Assembly (NCBI GenBank): GCA_900545305.1 | Contig: UQYD01000059.1 | Coordinates: 1 to 8,260, forward strand | Origin: an uncultured Eubacterium sp. | GTDB taxonomy: Bacteria > Bacillota > Clostridia > Lachnospirales > CAG-274 | Length of the DNA: 8,260 bases | Reading direction: 5' to 3' | Part shown: positions 1 to 6,784 of the stretch, in pieces | How the letters are laid out: each line of letters opens with the position of its first letter | Numbering within the stretch: the first letter of the stretch is position 1 | Program-made: the position numbers and the translations under genes | The notes under the pieces: generated by a model | The model's database searches: none | Told to the model about the DNA's origin: nothing | Seen by the model: only the letters and a program-made list of their open reading frames with translations

Positions 1-1067
1 CCATATACCAATATATCTTCACCAAAAAAAGTTACATTAGGATTTTCTATCTTTATTGCATCTTTCATATTTGCAAAGCCTGTTCCTTCAACAGATGTTT
101 TGGCATTTTCACCTCCAATAAATTTAGGAGATATGAAGGTTAGGGCATAATCAACTATACCAGCCTCCAATGCAGAATAGTTTAAAGTTCCTCCGCCTTC
201 GAGTAATATACTGTCAATTTTAATTTCACCCAATTTTTTCATTAAGTCCTTTAAATCAACTTGACCATTTAAGCTATTGCATTGTAATATCTCTATGCCT
301 TTATCCTCCAATAATTTAGACTTGTCTACATCAATATTCTTAGTTGTAGCTATTATACATCTATCATCATTTGTAATTTTAAGTACATTTGCATCTAAAG
401 GAATTCTTAATTTTGAATCTACAATGATTCTAATAGGATTTATACCACCTTTTTTTCTGCATGTTAAATGTGGATTATCGGCTAAAACAGTATTTATTCC
501 TACCATTATTGCTTTTAAATTGTGACGCAATTCTTGACAAAATTGACGTGATTGCTCATTAGATACCCATTTTGAGTCTCCAGTGTATGTAGCAATCTTC
601 CCATCTAATGTGATAGCTGACTTCATAACAACAAAAGGGGTATTACTTTTAATATACTTAAAGAAAATAGGATTAATTTTTTTACATTCATCTTCCATAA
701 CCCCAATTTCAACTTCTATGCCAGCATCTCTAAGCATTTTAACACCATTACCTGAAACAAGAGGATTTGGATCTAAACAACCAACGTATACTTTTTTTAT
801 CTTATGTTCAATTAAAGCTTTTGCACAAGGCGGAGTTTTTCCATAGTGTGAACAAGGTTCAAGTGTCACATAAACTTCGCTACCTTCTATATTCTCGGTT
901 GCTGAATTGATAGCATTTACCTCGCTATGTGCCTCACCATATTTTTTATGCCAACCACTTCCAATAATTTTATTGTTTTTTACAATAACACAACCTACCA
1001 TTGGATTAGGGCTTACATATCCTGCTCCTTTTTTTGCTAATTTAATTGCTTCCTCCATATAATTCAA
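1..1067 (-). CDS. ribD: Bifunctional riboflavin biosynthesis deaminase/reductase RibD (3' end cut by window edge)
   Basis: RibD performs the second and third steps of riboflavin synthesis: a zinc-dependent deaminase removes the pyrimidine amino group, then an NADPH-dependent reductase reduces the ribosyl side chain. The frame is open for 355 residues to the left edge; full-length RibD is about 360-375 residues, so only the tail is missing. Residues 1-140 are the deaminase: SPNPMVG at 19-25, the zinc and proton-transfer residues H47 and E49 (AHSEVNA, with Ser where Ala is usual), and C72 and C81 within TLEPCSHYGKTPPC. From about 145 the reductase follows, with TLDGKIAT near 153-160, VGINTVLADNP near 189-199 and EGGGTLNYS near 290-298. 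The start is TTG: AAGGGGTGAT lies the right distance upstream, whereas the in-frame ATG three codons later (1058) is too far. It follows an FMN riboswitch and terminator and is probably the first gene of a rib operon. Confidence 0.96.
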   Translation of the reverse strand, partial: MNYMEEAIKLAKKGAGYVSPNPMVGCVIVKNNKIIGSGWHKKYGEAHSEVNAINSATENIEGSEVYVTLEPCSHYGKTPPCAKALIEHKIKKVYVGCLDPNPLVSGNGVKMLRDAGIEVEIGVMEDECKKINPIFFKYIKSNTPFVVMKSAITLDGKIATYTGDSKWVSNEQSRQFCQELRHNLKAIMVGINTVLADNPHLTCRKKGGINPIRIIVDSKLRIPLDANVLKITNDDRCIIATTKNIDVDKSKLLEDKGIEILQCNSLNGQVDLKDLMKKLGEIKIDSILLEGGGTLNYSALEAGIVDYALTFISPKFIGGENAKTSVEGTGFANMKDAIKIENPNVTFFGEDILVY

Positions 1068-1073
1068 TATAAT

Positions 1074-1081
1074 CACCCCTT
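1074..1081 (-). promoter_or_regulatory. Shine-Dalgarno site selecting the TTG start of ribD
   Basis: On the minus strand AAGGGGTG, followed by AT, matches the anti-Shine-Dalgarno complement AAGGAGGTGAT with one base missing. Six bases separate it from TTG at 1067 and fifteen from the in-frame ATG at 1058, so TTG is the better start. It lies downstream of the terminator hairpin, so it is transcribed only when the terminator is read through. Confidence 0.75.
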
Positions 1082-1100
1082 AAAATGTTATTTTGACAAC

Positions 1101-1131
1101 AAAAAAGGTACCCTAAAACTTCAGGGTACCT
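1101..1131 (-). terminator. Intrinsic terminator of the ribD leader (riboswitch expression platform)
   Basis: On the minus strand the perfect 9-bp stem AGGTACCCT/AGGGTACCT (1131-1123 with 1114-1106) closes an 8-base loop. The last stem base begins a run of six T (1106-1101). This is a classic rho-independent terminator placed between the FMN aptamer and the ribD ribosome binding site, so it should attenuate transcription. Its 5' half and loop carry CCCTGAAG (1126-1119), the exact complement of CTTCAGGG in the aptamer's P1 region. Confidence 0.93.
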
Positions 1132-1168
1132 AAACAAATGCAATTACATAAAATAATAAATACGCAAA

Positions 1169-1280
1169 ATTCTTCTCTCATCCAGACTTTACTGTCGGCT
1201 TCGGAATTACACCGAATCATGCCTTTACGGCTCGTGGGCTTTACCACCGGTATGGAATTACACCAATCCCTGAAGAAAAT
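1169..1280 (-). promoter_or_regulatory. FMN riboswitch (RFN element)
   Basis: This is the FMN-sensing aptamer in the ribD leader. Minus-strand segments match the conserved RFN core: AGGGATTGGTGTAATTCC, then ACCGGTGGTAAAGCCCACGAG, a second GGTGTAATTCC followed by GAAGCC, then GACAGTAAAGTCTGGATG and the closing GAGAGAAGA. The ends pair as P1: CTTC with flanking T residues at 1278-1272 pairs with GAAGAA at 1175-1170. The repeated GGTGTAATTCC half-sites reflect the two-fold architecture of this aptamer. With FMN bound, P1 should form and the terminator at 1101-1131 should fold, switching off riboflavin synthesis; without FMN, the P1 5' strand can pair with the terminator instead. Confidence 0.97.
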
Positions 1281-1299
1281 ATTTAATTTTCATATCTAT

Positions 1300-1327
1300 A
1301 GTATAGCACTATTTTTTAATTTGTCAA
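1300..1327 (-). promoter_or_regulatory. Sigma-A-type promoter of the ribD leader
   Basis: On the minus strand TTGACA (1327-1322, perfect -35) is followed by 16 bases and TATACT (1305-1300, five of six -10 consensus bases). TG one base before the -10 box makes it an extended -10. Transcription should begin near 1293, giving a leader of about 225 nt that contains the complete riboswitch. The -35 box spans the stop codon of recO (TGT TGA CAA), so there is no spacer between the two units. Confidence 0.8.
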
Positions 1328-2052
1328 CACAAATTTTTTAAAAATTCATATGACTTAATTTCTTTCCCAAAATTTGTATACACAAGAAAATATCCTATTC
1401 GACCTAATTCTTTTAAATATTTTAAAGTTAAATTATAATTAAAAACATTATCTATACTTGTCTTATCTATGTATATTAATGCCTCTATAGTTGGGGGAGA
1501 AACTTTAATAAAAGGTATTTCTTTCTTTAAACACCTTTCACATAAAAGTCCCTCATCACATATATATTTTGCGTTCTCATCTCCACAATATACACAATTT
1601 TTCAAATTTGGAAAGTAACCAAGTAAACTAATCAATTTTATGATAAAAGTCGATGATACAAGCTCCTTATTTTCTGATTTAACCAATTTTTGTAATGATT
1701 TTAACAATAGTAATAATAATAAATTTTCAGAAACACCACTAGGAATAGCTTTATCTATAACTTCTAAAAAGTAAGTTCCATAAGCCAATGTAAAAATATC
1801 ATTTCTTAATCCATAAAAATTCTCAATAATATCAATCGAATCAAGATAATATTTTCCTCTGCTTTCTTTAACAATAAAATCCCCATAGGTAAATAAGGCA
1901 GTACCAGCTAAAAATTTACTTTTTAATTTTCTAGCTCCTTTGGCAAACACTGAAATTTTTCCAATATTCTTAGCGAAGATAACAATATATTTATCTGAAT
2001 CTCCAGAAAAATTTTCTTTTATTACTACACCTCTAATGCTACTTACTATCAT
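1324..2052 (-). CDS. recO: DNA repair protein RecO
   Basis: RecO is a recombination mediator: with RecR it loads RecA onto SSB-coated single-stranded DNA in RecF-pathway repair, and it also anneals complementary strands. The 242-residue length is normal. The N-terminal OB-fold begins with the typical VSSIRGVVIKEN...SDKYIVIFAKNIGKISVFAKGARK (about 1-80). A helical region follows, including seven consecutive Leu at 111-117 encoded mostly by TTA repeats. A four-cysteine zinc site is formed by C153/C156 (CVYC) and C171/C174 (CERC). The start ATG lies inside the 3' end of the small gene upstream, with AAGGA eight bases before it, suggesting coupled translation. No terminator follows the gene; its stop codon lies within the -35 box of the ribD promoter. 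The yqzL-recO order after era matches Bacillus subtilis. Confidence 0.96.
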   Translation of the reverse strand: MIVSSIRGVVIKENFSGDSDKYIVIFAKNIGKISVFAKGARKLKSKFLAGTALFTYGDFIVKESRGKYYLDSIDIIENFYGLRNDIFTLAYGTYFLEVIDKAIPSGVSENLLLLLLLKSLQKLVKSENKELVSSTFIIKLISLLGYFPNLKNCVYCGDENAKYICDEGLLCERCLKKEIPFIKVSPPTIEALIYIDKTSIDNVFNYNLTLKYLKELGRIGYFLVYTNFGKEIKSYEFLKNLC

Positions 2053-2149
2053 TACATTTGTCCTTTTTCAATTCCTCAAAATCTTTATATGCAAGAAAAG
2101 CATTTATATCTCCACTTTTTTCAAATATATTCCAAAACAACATATCCAC
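2039..2149 (-). CDS. yqzL: YqzL-family small protein
   Basis: This small gene encodes 36 residues from GTG at 2149 (34 from ATG at 2143). The protein begins MDMLFWNIFEKSGDINAFLA and ends in a charged tail, EELKKDKCNDSK. The FW-x-IF-x3-G-x-I-x-A-x-L-x-Y-K pattern and the position between era and recO are those of YqzL, a conserved Firmicutes protein of unknown function. AAGGAG (2164-2159) lies 9 bases before the GTG but 15 before the ATG, which favours GTG. Its 3' end overlaps the recO start by 14 bases in another frame, so it may couple recO translation. No signal peptide or membrane segment is seen, and no biochemical role can be assigned from the sequence. Confidence 0.85.
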   Translation of the reverse strand: MDMLFWNIFEKSGDINAFLAYKDFEELKKDKCNDSK

Positions 2150-2158
2150 TAATATCAA

Positions 2159-2164
2159 CTCCTT
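2159..2164 (-). promoter_or_regulatory. Ribosome binding site of the yqzL-type gene
   Basis: AAGGAG on the minus strand, 9 bases before GTG at 2149. It is the strongest Shine-Dalgarno match in the era-recO gap and is the main evidence, besides the protein sequence, that the small gene is translated. Confidence 0.7.
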
Positions 2165-2277
2165 GATATTTATGGTTACCTCAAAAATAATAAATATTCT
2201 GTTATAATTTAGGATAATATATCAATTTTTGTATATAAAATATAATCATAAATTAAAAATATTTTTAAGTATAAAAA

Positions 2278-3183
2278 TTATATTTGTTTAGAATCATATC
2301 CAAAATTTTTCAAAAGAAAATCGTTGTCACGCCATCCTTTTTTTACTTTAATCCAAAGTTGCAAGTTAATAGATGTACCTAAAAATCTTTGAATATCTTT
2401 TCTAGCATTAGTTCCTATTTTTTTCAACATAGAGCCTTGTTTTCCTATTATGATACCTTTATGACTATCTCTTTCACAGTATATAGTAGCATCTATATCA
2501 TAAATGTCTTTTTCTTTTCTCTTTTTCATAGACGTTACTTCCACAGCTATACCGTGTGGTATTTCTTCTTGTAATAAATATAATGCTTTTTCTCTAATAA
2601 TTTCAGATACTATCTGCTTTTCCGGCTGGTCTGTAATCATATCTTCAGGGAAATATTTAGGTCCTTCAGGCAAATATTTCTCTATATATTTCAATAAATC
2701 TTCTTTATTCTGCTGTTTTAAAGCAGATATAGGTATAATCTCTTTAAAATCATAGACTTCTCTATATGAAGAAATTACTTTGAAAAGCTCCTCTTTATTT
2801 ATCGTATCTATCTTATTAATAACTAAAAAAACAGGAGTTGTTACATTTTTTAATCTTTCCAATATTGCTTTATCTGAATCCTTTATCTTTTCAAATGGTT
2901 CAATTAAGTAAAGAACTAAATCTACATCATTCATAGTAGTTTCCGCACTCTTTACCATGTATTCTCCTAATTTAGATTTAGCTGTATGTAATCCCGGTGT
3001 ATCTATAAAAACAACCTGTGCATTATCAGTTGTTAAAATAGTCTGAATTTTATTTCTTGTAGTTTGAGGTTTACTAGATATAATAGATATTTTTTCTCCT
3101 ATAAGCATATTCATAAGCGTTGACTTACCAACATTAGGTCTACCTATTAATGTAACAAATCCTGATTTAAACTTCTTCGCCAT
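2278..3183 (-). CDS. era: GTPase Era (16S rRNA-binding, 30S assembly)
   Basis: Era is an essential GTPase that binds the 3' end of 16S rRNA and checks 30S subunit maturation. From ATG at 3183 the protein has 301 residues, the same as typical Era. The GTPase domain shows G1 GRPNVGKS (14-21), G2 region KPQTTRNKI (38-46), G3 DTPG (61-64), G4 NKID (123-126) and G5 SAL (153-155). The C-terminal KH domain has IIIGKQGSMLKKIG (about 244-257), followed by LQLWIKVKKGWR. An in-frame ATG at 3201 would add MNGEKL but lacks a ribosome binding site, while GGAGA lies 7 bases before 3183. The gene overlaps the upstream glycosylase gene by 17 bases. YbeY, encoded in the same operon, also acts on 16S rRNA 3'-end maturation. 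Confidence 0.97.
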   Translation of the reverse strand: MAKKFKSGFVTLIGRPNVGKSTLMNMLIGEKISIISSKPQTTRNKIQTILTTDNAQVVFIDTPGLHTAKSKLGEYMVKSAETTMNDVDLVLYLIEPFEKIKDSDKAILERLKNVTTPVFLVINKIDTINKEELFKVISSYREVYDFKEIIPISALKQQNKEDLLKYIEKYLPEGPKYFPEDMITDQPEKQIVSEIIREKALYLLQEEIPHGIAVEVTSMKKRKEKDIYDIDATIYCERDSHKGIIIGKQGSMLKKIGTNARKDIQRFLGTSINLQLWIKVKKGWRDNDFLLKNFGYDSKQI

Positions 3184-3739
3184 TAGTTTTTCTCCATTCA
3201 ATTAGTTTATCTCTTATGCTTTGCATATCTTTCCATGCATCAGCTTTTTTACTTTCATCCCGTAATAGAGCAGAAGGGTGATAAGTAGCTATTATTGCTG
3301 TTCCTTTTTTATTATACCATATTCCCCTAGAACGTGTTATTCTGAAATCGGGGCTGATTATCGCTTGTGCTGCAATTCTACCAAGACAGACAATTATATG
3401 TGGCCTTATTAACAAAAATTGTTTTCTCAAATATCTAATACACATTTCCTGTTCGTGTGGTAGAGGGTCACGGTTATTAGGTGGTCTGCATTTAACCACA
3501 TTTGCAATATATACATCTTTTCTATCTAAATTTATTGCATGCAACATTTTATCCAATAACTGTCCTGCTGCTCCTACAAAAGGTTCTCCTTGCATATCTT
3601 CATTATATCCAGGACCTTCTCCAACAAACATTATGTCACTATTTTTATTCCCAACACCAATAACAACATTATGTCTTGTCTCACTTAATTGACATCCTCT
3701 ACAATTTAAGCATGCCTTTTCTAATTCTTCCCAAGTCAT
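3167..3739 (-). CDS. Family 4 (type 4) uracil-DNA glycosylase with iron-sulfur cluster
   Basis: This enzyme removes uracil from DNA, starting base-excision repair of deaminated cytosine. The 190-residue protein has four cysteines at C13, C16, C84 and C100, spaced as the [4Fe-4S] ligands of family 4 glycosylases such as the Thermus thermophilus enzyme. Motif 1 is GEGPG (40-44), GEPFVGAAGQLLDKML follows (51-66), then VVKCRPPNNRDPLP, IVCLGRIAAQ and the motif HPSALLR (154-160). ATG at 3739 was chosen because GGAAG lies 7 bases upstream; an in-frame ATG at 3769 would add ten residues overlapping cdd. The gene starts 13 nt after cdd and overlaps era by 17 nt, so it is firmly in the operon. A glycosylase gene is not part of the Bacillus subtilis version of this cluster. 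Confidence 0.93.
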   Translation of the reverse strand: MTWEELEKACLNCRGCQLSETRHNVVIGVGNKNSDIMFVGEGPGYNEDMQGEPFVGAAGQLLDKMLHAINLDRKDVYIANVVKCRPPNNRDPLPHEQEMCIRYLRKQFLLIRPHIIVCLGRIAAQAIISPDFRITRSRGIWYNKKGTAIIATYHPSALLRDESKKADAWKDMQSIRDKLIEWRKTNGEEV

Positions 3740-3752
3740 AAGTACACTTCCA

Positions 3753-4139
3753 TTAAAAATCAGTATCAAAGGTATTTGGTATTAGGTCTTTAACAGGATA
3801 AACCTTAATCTCTTTACCATTACCCAAAATTATTTCTCCATCTAACATGAATTCAGCCATAACTTGACGACATATTCCACATGGATAAGTAAAGTCATCA
3901 CTATCAGATGCAATAGCTATTTTTCGTATATTCTTTTTTCCTTCTGACACAGCTTTAAAAATAGCAGTTCTTTCAGCACAATTTGATGCCCCATAGGATT
4001 TATTTTCAATATTATTACCAATAAAAACCATTCCATCTTCTGTAAGAAGGGCAGCTCCAACTTTAAATCCAGAATATGGAGCATAAGCATATTCCTTTGC
4101 TTTAACTGCTATATCATATAATTTTTCATTTTCATCCAT
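3753..4139 (-). CDS. cdd: Cytidine deaminase
   Basis: Cytidine deaminase converts cytidine and deoxycytidine to uridine and deoxyuridine in pyrimidine salvage. The 128-residue length fits the small homotetrameric class. PYSGFKVGAALL (21-32) is the conserved N-terminal substrate region, and NNIEN (42-46) also matches the family. The zinc site is C54-A-E56 (catalytic Glu) with C87 and C90 in PCGICRQ. The start lies one base after the ybeY stop, with AAAAAGG just upstream. Cdd sits next to era in the canonical Firmicutes order; here a uracil-DNA glycosylase gene lies between them, and the usual upstream neighbour dgkA is missing. Confidence 0.97.
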   Translation of the reverse strand: MDENEKLYDIAVKAKEYAYAPYSGFKVGAALLTEDGMVFIGNNIENKSYGASNCAERTAIFKAVSEGKKNIRKIAIASDSDDFTYPCGICRQVMAEFMLDGEIILGNGKEIKVYPVKDLIPNTFDTDF

Positions 4140-4140
4140 A

Positions 4141-4593
4141 TTACCTTTTTAACCCAAGATTACTGAGTATTTCCTCCTGTTTTGCAAACATTACTTTTTC
4201 TTCTTCTGGCACCATATGGTCATATCCTAATAAATGCAACATACTATGAGCAGTTAAAAATCCAACTTCCCTGTCAAGAGAATGACCATATTCATTAGCC
4301 TGTTCTTTTGCTCTTTCTATACTTATTATTATATCACCGAGATAGATTTTTGAACCATCGTTTGGCAAATCTTCATTATCAAAGTCAATTAAAGGGAATG
4401 ACAACACATCTGTTGCTCTATCAATATTTCTAAACTTATTATTAATCTTTCTAATCTCTTCATTGTCAACTATTGTAACACTAATTTCTGTATTATCACT
4501 AACTCCTTCGTACTTTAGAGCTTCTGAAATTACATTTTCTATTAATTTATAATTAACTTCTTCTTTCGTATTATTTTCAAATAAAACATCCAT
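4141..4593 (-). CDS. ybeY: Endoribonuclease/rRNA maturation factor YbeY
   Basis: YbeY is a zinc-dependent protein of the UPF0054 family, involved in 16S rRNA 3'-end maturation and ribosome quality control. The 150-residue protein carries the H-x3-H-x5-H signature as H116-SMLH120-LLGYDH126. The conserved NNKFRNIDRATDVLSFPL segment lies near 51-68, with R59 in the position of the functionally important Arg of E. coli YbeY. The ATG follows the phoH stop codon with no gap, and AAGG lies about 9 bases upstream inside phoH, so the two are probably translationally coupled. Pairing with phoH and era is the classic context for this family. Confidence 0.97.
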   Translation of the reverse strand: MDVLFENNTKEEVNYKLIENVISEALKYEGVSDNTEISVTIVDNEEIRKINNKFRNIDRATDVLSFPLIDFDNEDLPNDGSKIYLGDIIISIERAKEQANEYGHSLDREVGFLTAHSMLHLLGYDHMVPEEEKVMFAKQEEILSNLGLKR

Positions 4594-5553
4594 TTATTTA
4601 GCCTTCTTTTGTTCAAATTTTTCATATGCAGCAATAATCTTTTGTACAAGTGGATGACGCACTACATCCTTGTTTGTAAGATTACATATAGCTATATCAT
4701 CTATATTTTTTAAGATTTTAGTAGATTCGATAAGTCCAGAATTTTTCCCTCTAGGTAAATCAATTTGGGTTGTATCCCCAGTTACAACAGCTTTAGAACC
4801 ATATCCTATTCTTGTAAGAAACATTTTCATCTGTTCTGGGGTAGTATTTTGAGCTTCATCTAAAACAATAAAGGAATTATCAAGTGTACGTCCTCTCATA
4901 TAGGCAAGAGGGGCAACCTCAATAGCTCCTTTTTCCATATTTCTTGCAAAGTTTTCGGCACCCATTATCTCATATAAAGCGTCATATAAAGGTCTTAAAT
5001 ACGGGTCAACTTTTTGTTGTAAATCACCTGGTAAAAATCCTAAATTTTCACCAGCTTCAATAGCAGGTCTTGTTAAAATAATCCTATTTACCTCATTATT
5101 TTTAAAAGCTGTAATTGCCATCGCCATAGCGAGATAAGTTTTACCTGTACCTGCTGGACCTACACCGAATACAACTGTATTTTTTCTTATGGAATCAACA
5201 TATTTCTTCTGACCTAATGTCTTTGGTCTAAGTGCTCTACCATTCATTGTAAGACATATAAAATCATCATTTATATCATTTAATTGTGTTGCATTATTGT
5301 CATTTGTTTCTGAAACAATATAATTCACATTCTGTTCTTCTATTATTTGTCCTGATTTAGCTAAATTAATAAGAGCATTAACAACTGTCTTTGCTTTTAA
5401 AACTCCAGCCTCCTCTCCAGAAATTACAACATCGTCTCCACGATTGACAACAGATACATTATATTCATCTTCAATTTTTCTAATATTACTATCGTATGTT
5501 CCAAATATACTTGACAATAGTTCACTAGGAATTTGAATTTTATGTTGAATCAT
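4594..5553 (-). CDS. phoH: PhoH-family ATPase
   Basis: This is a PhoH-like P-loop ATPase, a family linked to RNA metabolism by its fold and by linkage to ybeY; its precise activity is not settled. The 319 residues start with a KH-like RNA-binding segment (about 1-65). The ATPase domain follows from about 110: Walker A GPAGTGKT (132-139), LTRPAIEAGENLGFLPGDL (160-178), Walker B FIVLDEAQN (228-236) and VTGDTTQIDLP (257-267, sensor-like). The ATG overlaps the yqfD 3' end by 14 bases, and its GGAGG ribosome site lies within the last yqfD codons. In Bacillus subtilis the next gene is pgpH (yqfF); here ybeY follows directly. Confidence 0.96.
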   Translation of the reverse strand: MIQHKIQIPSELLSSIFGTYDSNIRKIEDEYNVSVVNRGDDVVISGEEAGVLKAKTVVNALINLAKSGQIIEEQNVNYIVSETNDNNATQLNDINDDFICLTMNGRALRPKTLGQKKYVDSIRKNTVVFGVGPAGTGKTYLAMAMAITAFKNNEVNRIILTRPAIEAGENLGFLPGDLQQKVDPYLRPLYDALYEIMGAENFARNMEKGAIEVAPLAYMRGRTLDNSFIVLDEAQNTTPEQMKMFLTRIGYGSKAVVTGDTTQIDLPRGKNSGLIESTKILKNIDDIAICNLTNKDVVRHPLVQKIIAAYEKFEQKKAK

Positions 5554-6784
5554 TTAAAGCATTTCCTCCCAAAAATTGAATATCATAATTTTCTAATCCT
5601 ACAGATTCATTGGATGTAATATATGCATAAGCTGACAATAGCTTATCTTTTTTTACATATTTTATTTTACAATCTAAAATATCCGAATTAATAGGATAGG
5701 TATTTATAATATAATTAAATATTAATTTACTCGCCTTGTTCTCTGCTTGCTTTTCACTTAAGGTAATATTATTTATAACATATTCTCTATATTTTGTATT
5801 ATAAAGGAAAAAGGGAAGGTTATATCCTTCTCCCAAATTAAAAATTTTTACCCCCGTACTTTTATCATAAGAATTTACACTTCTTTTGTCAACTAAATCT
5901 ATATTTATTTTTTTGTTAAATATTTTTAAAGAATATGTATTATAGATTTTACCAGTGTATTTCTTTTCCTGAAATGAAAATGGAATATCTATTCTTTTTA
6001 CTCTTTCTACTTTTCCAAAAATAGTCGCCTTAGATTTTACTTGATTTGTAATTTCAATTTCTTCATTACCACTTTTAATAAGTTGACCTGAAACTAATAC
6101 ATCACCTTTTGCAACAATATCACCTTTTTTTACTTGTGGTTGACCACTTTTAGTAATAATAGATGTAATTTCACAATCAGAGCTAGCAACCAAATCACAA
6201 GGTCTATCTTCATTACTAACCTCATTATTTAATTTTTGTTCTTCAGCTAACTTAACAAAAACGGTTGCACCTCTAGTTCTAATATTAATCCAAGCAATAT
6301 TACCCATGCTATTTTTGAGATTACTAGAAATATTTTTACAATCTAATTTATTTATATTTTTTCCTAAATAAATTCCTTCTTCTGAGCAAGCTTGTATAAT
6401 ATCTGAATCATTTAGCTCTACATTTCCACTTATATTTATTAACCAAATCATATTTGACAAAACAAATAATAAAGCAATGAAACTAAATAACCCTAACAAA
6501 AAAAAATACTTCTTTAAAAATCTATATACTCTAAATTTAAAGCTAATTATTTTTTCTATTCTTATAATACATTTATAACTTTTATTTATTTCATTTAATT
6601 TTTTTAAATCCTCTATAGGTATAATTGCTGTAGATTTTATCTTATCAGATGTAATATCTGAAAATCTTATAAATTTTTTTACAGCATTATTAATAAGTTT
6701 CATCTTATTAAATCCTTCGATGCTTATTATAGCATATCCATTTAAATAATTCCACAATTTATCTATAATATTAATCACTCCCAC
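5540..6784 (-). CDS. yqfD: Sporulation protein YqfD
   Basis: YqfD is a membrane protein needed for sporulation in Bacillus subtilis, made in the mother cell with YqfC. The 414-residue protein has a basic cytoplasmic N-terminal part (1-90), one membrane segment at about 94-116 (FFLLGLFSFIALLFVLSNMI), and an extracytoplasmic part. The latter begins with a region resembling FtsQ/POTRA domains (about 117-180, INISGNVELNDSDI...), then the family's hairpin QVKKGDIVAKGDVLVSGQL (216-234), which resembles a biotinyl/lipoyl hairpin. The start is uncertain: GTG at 6784 overlaps yqfC by 10 bases; GTG at 6778 makes a GTGA overlap with the yqfC stop; ATT at 6769 is best placed from GGGAG. All give nearly the same protein. 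The last codons contain the ribosome site of phoH. Confidence 0.93.
   Translation of the reverse strand: MGVINIIDKLWNYLNGYAIISIEGFNKMKLINNAVKKFIRFSDITSDKIKSTAIIPIEDLKKLNEINKSYKCIIRIEKIISFKFRVYRFLKKYFFLLGLFSFIALLFVLSNMIWLINISGNVELNDSDIIQACSEEGIYLGKNINKLDCKNISSNLKNSMGNIAWINIRTRGATVFVKLAEEQKLNNEVSNEDRPCDLVASSDCEITSIITKSGQPQVKKGDIVAKGDVLVSGQLIKSGNEEIEITNQVKSKATIFGKVERVKRIDIPFSFQEKKYTGKIYNTYSLKIFNKKINIDLVDKRSVNSYDKSTGVKIFNLGEGYNLPFFLYNTKYREYVINNITLSEKQAENKASKLIFNYIINTYPINSDILDCKIKYVKKDKLLSAYAYITSNESVGLENYDIQFLGGNALNDST

Noticed and set aside
277..846. Plus-strand open frames with apparently hydrophobic products opposite ribD.
   Set aside because: They lie antisense to the well-conserved ribD frame, lack ribosome sites, and resemble no family; they are shadows of ribD.
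1203..1264. An exact 11-bp direct repeat, ggaattacacc, at 1203-1213 and 1254-1264.
   Set aside because: It is explained by the two-fold symmetry of the FMN aptamer core.
1298..1312. Inverted repeat atagt/actat over the -10 box of the ribD promoter, suggesting an operator.
   Set aside because: The arms are only five bases and arise partly from the -10 sequence itself; riboswitch control already explains regulation.
1700..1730. TTA trinucleotide repeat in recO coding for a run of leucines, considered as a hypermutable tract.
   Set aside because: The codons are mixed, the frame is intact and a change would be in-frame; there is no sign of phase variation.
2166..2197. Inverted repeat atatttat/ataaatat just upstream of the yqzL ribosome site.
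   Set aside because: The stem is 8 A-T pairs with a 16-base loop, so it is too weak to call a regulatory hairpin.
2253..2268. A perfect 16-bp palindrome, ttaaaaatatttttaa, in the era-yqzL gap.
   Set aside because: It contains only A and T, has no loop for a stable hairpin, and is expected by chance in DNA of this composition; it is not a convincing terminator.
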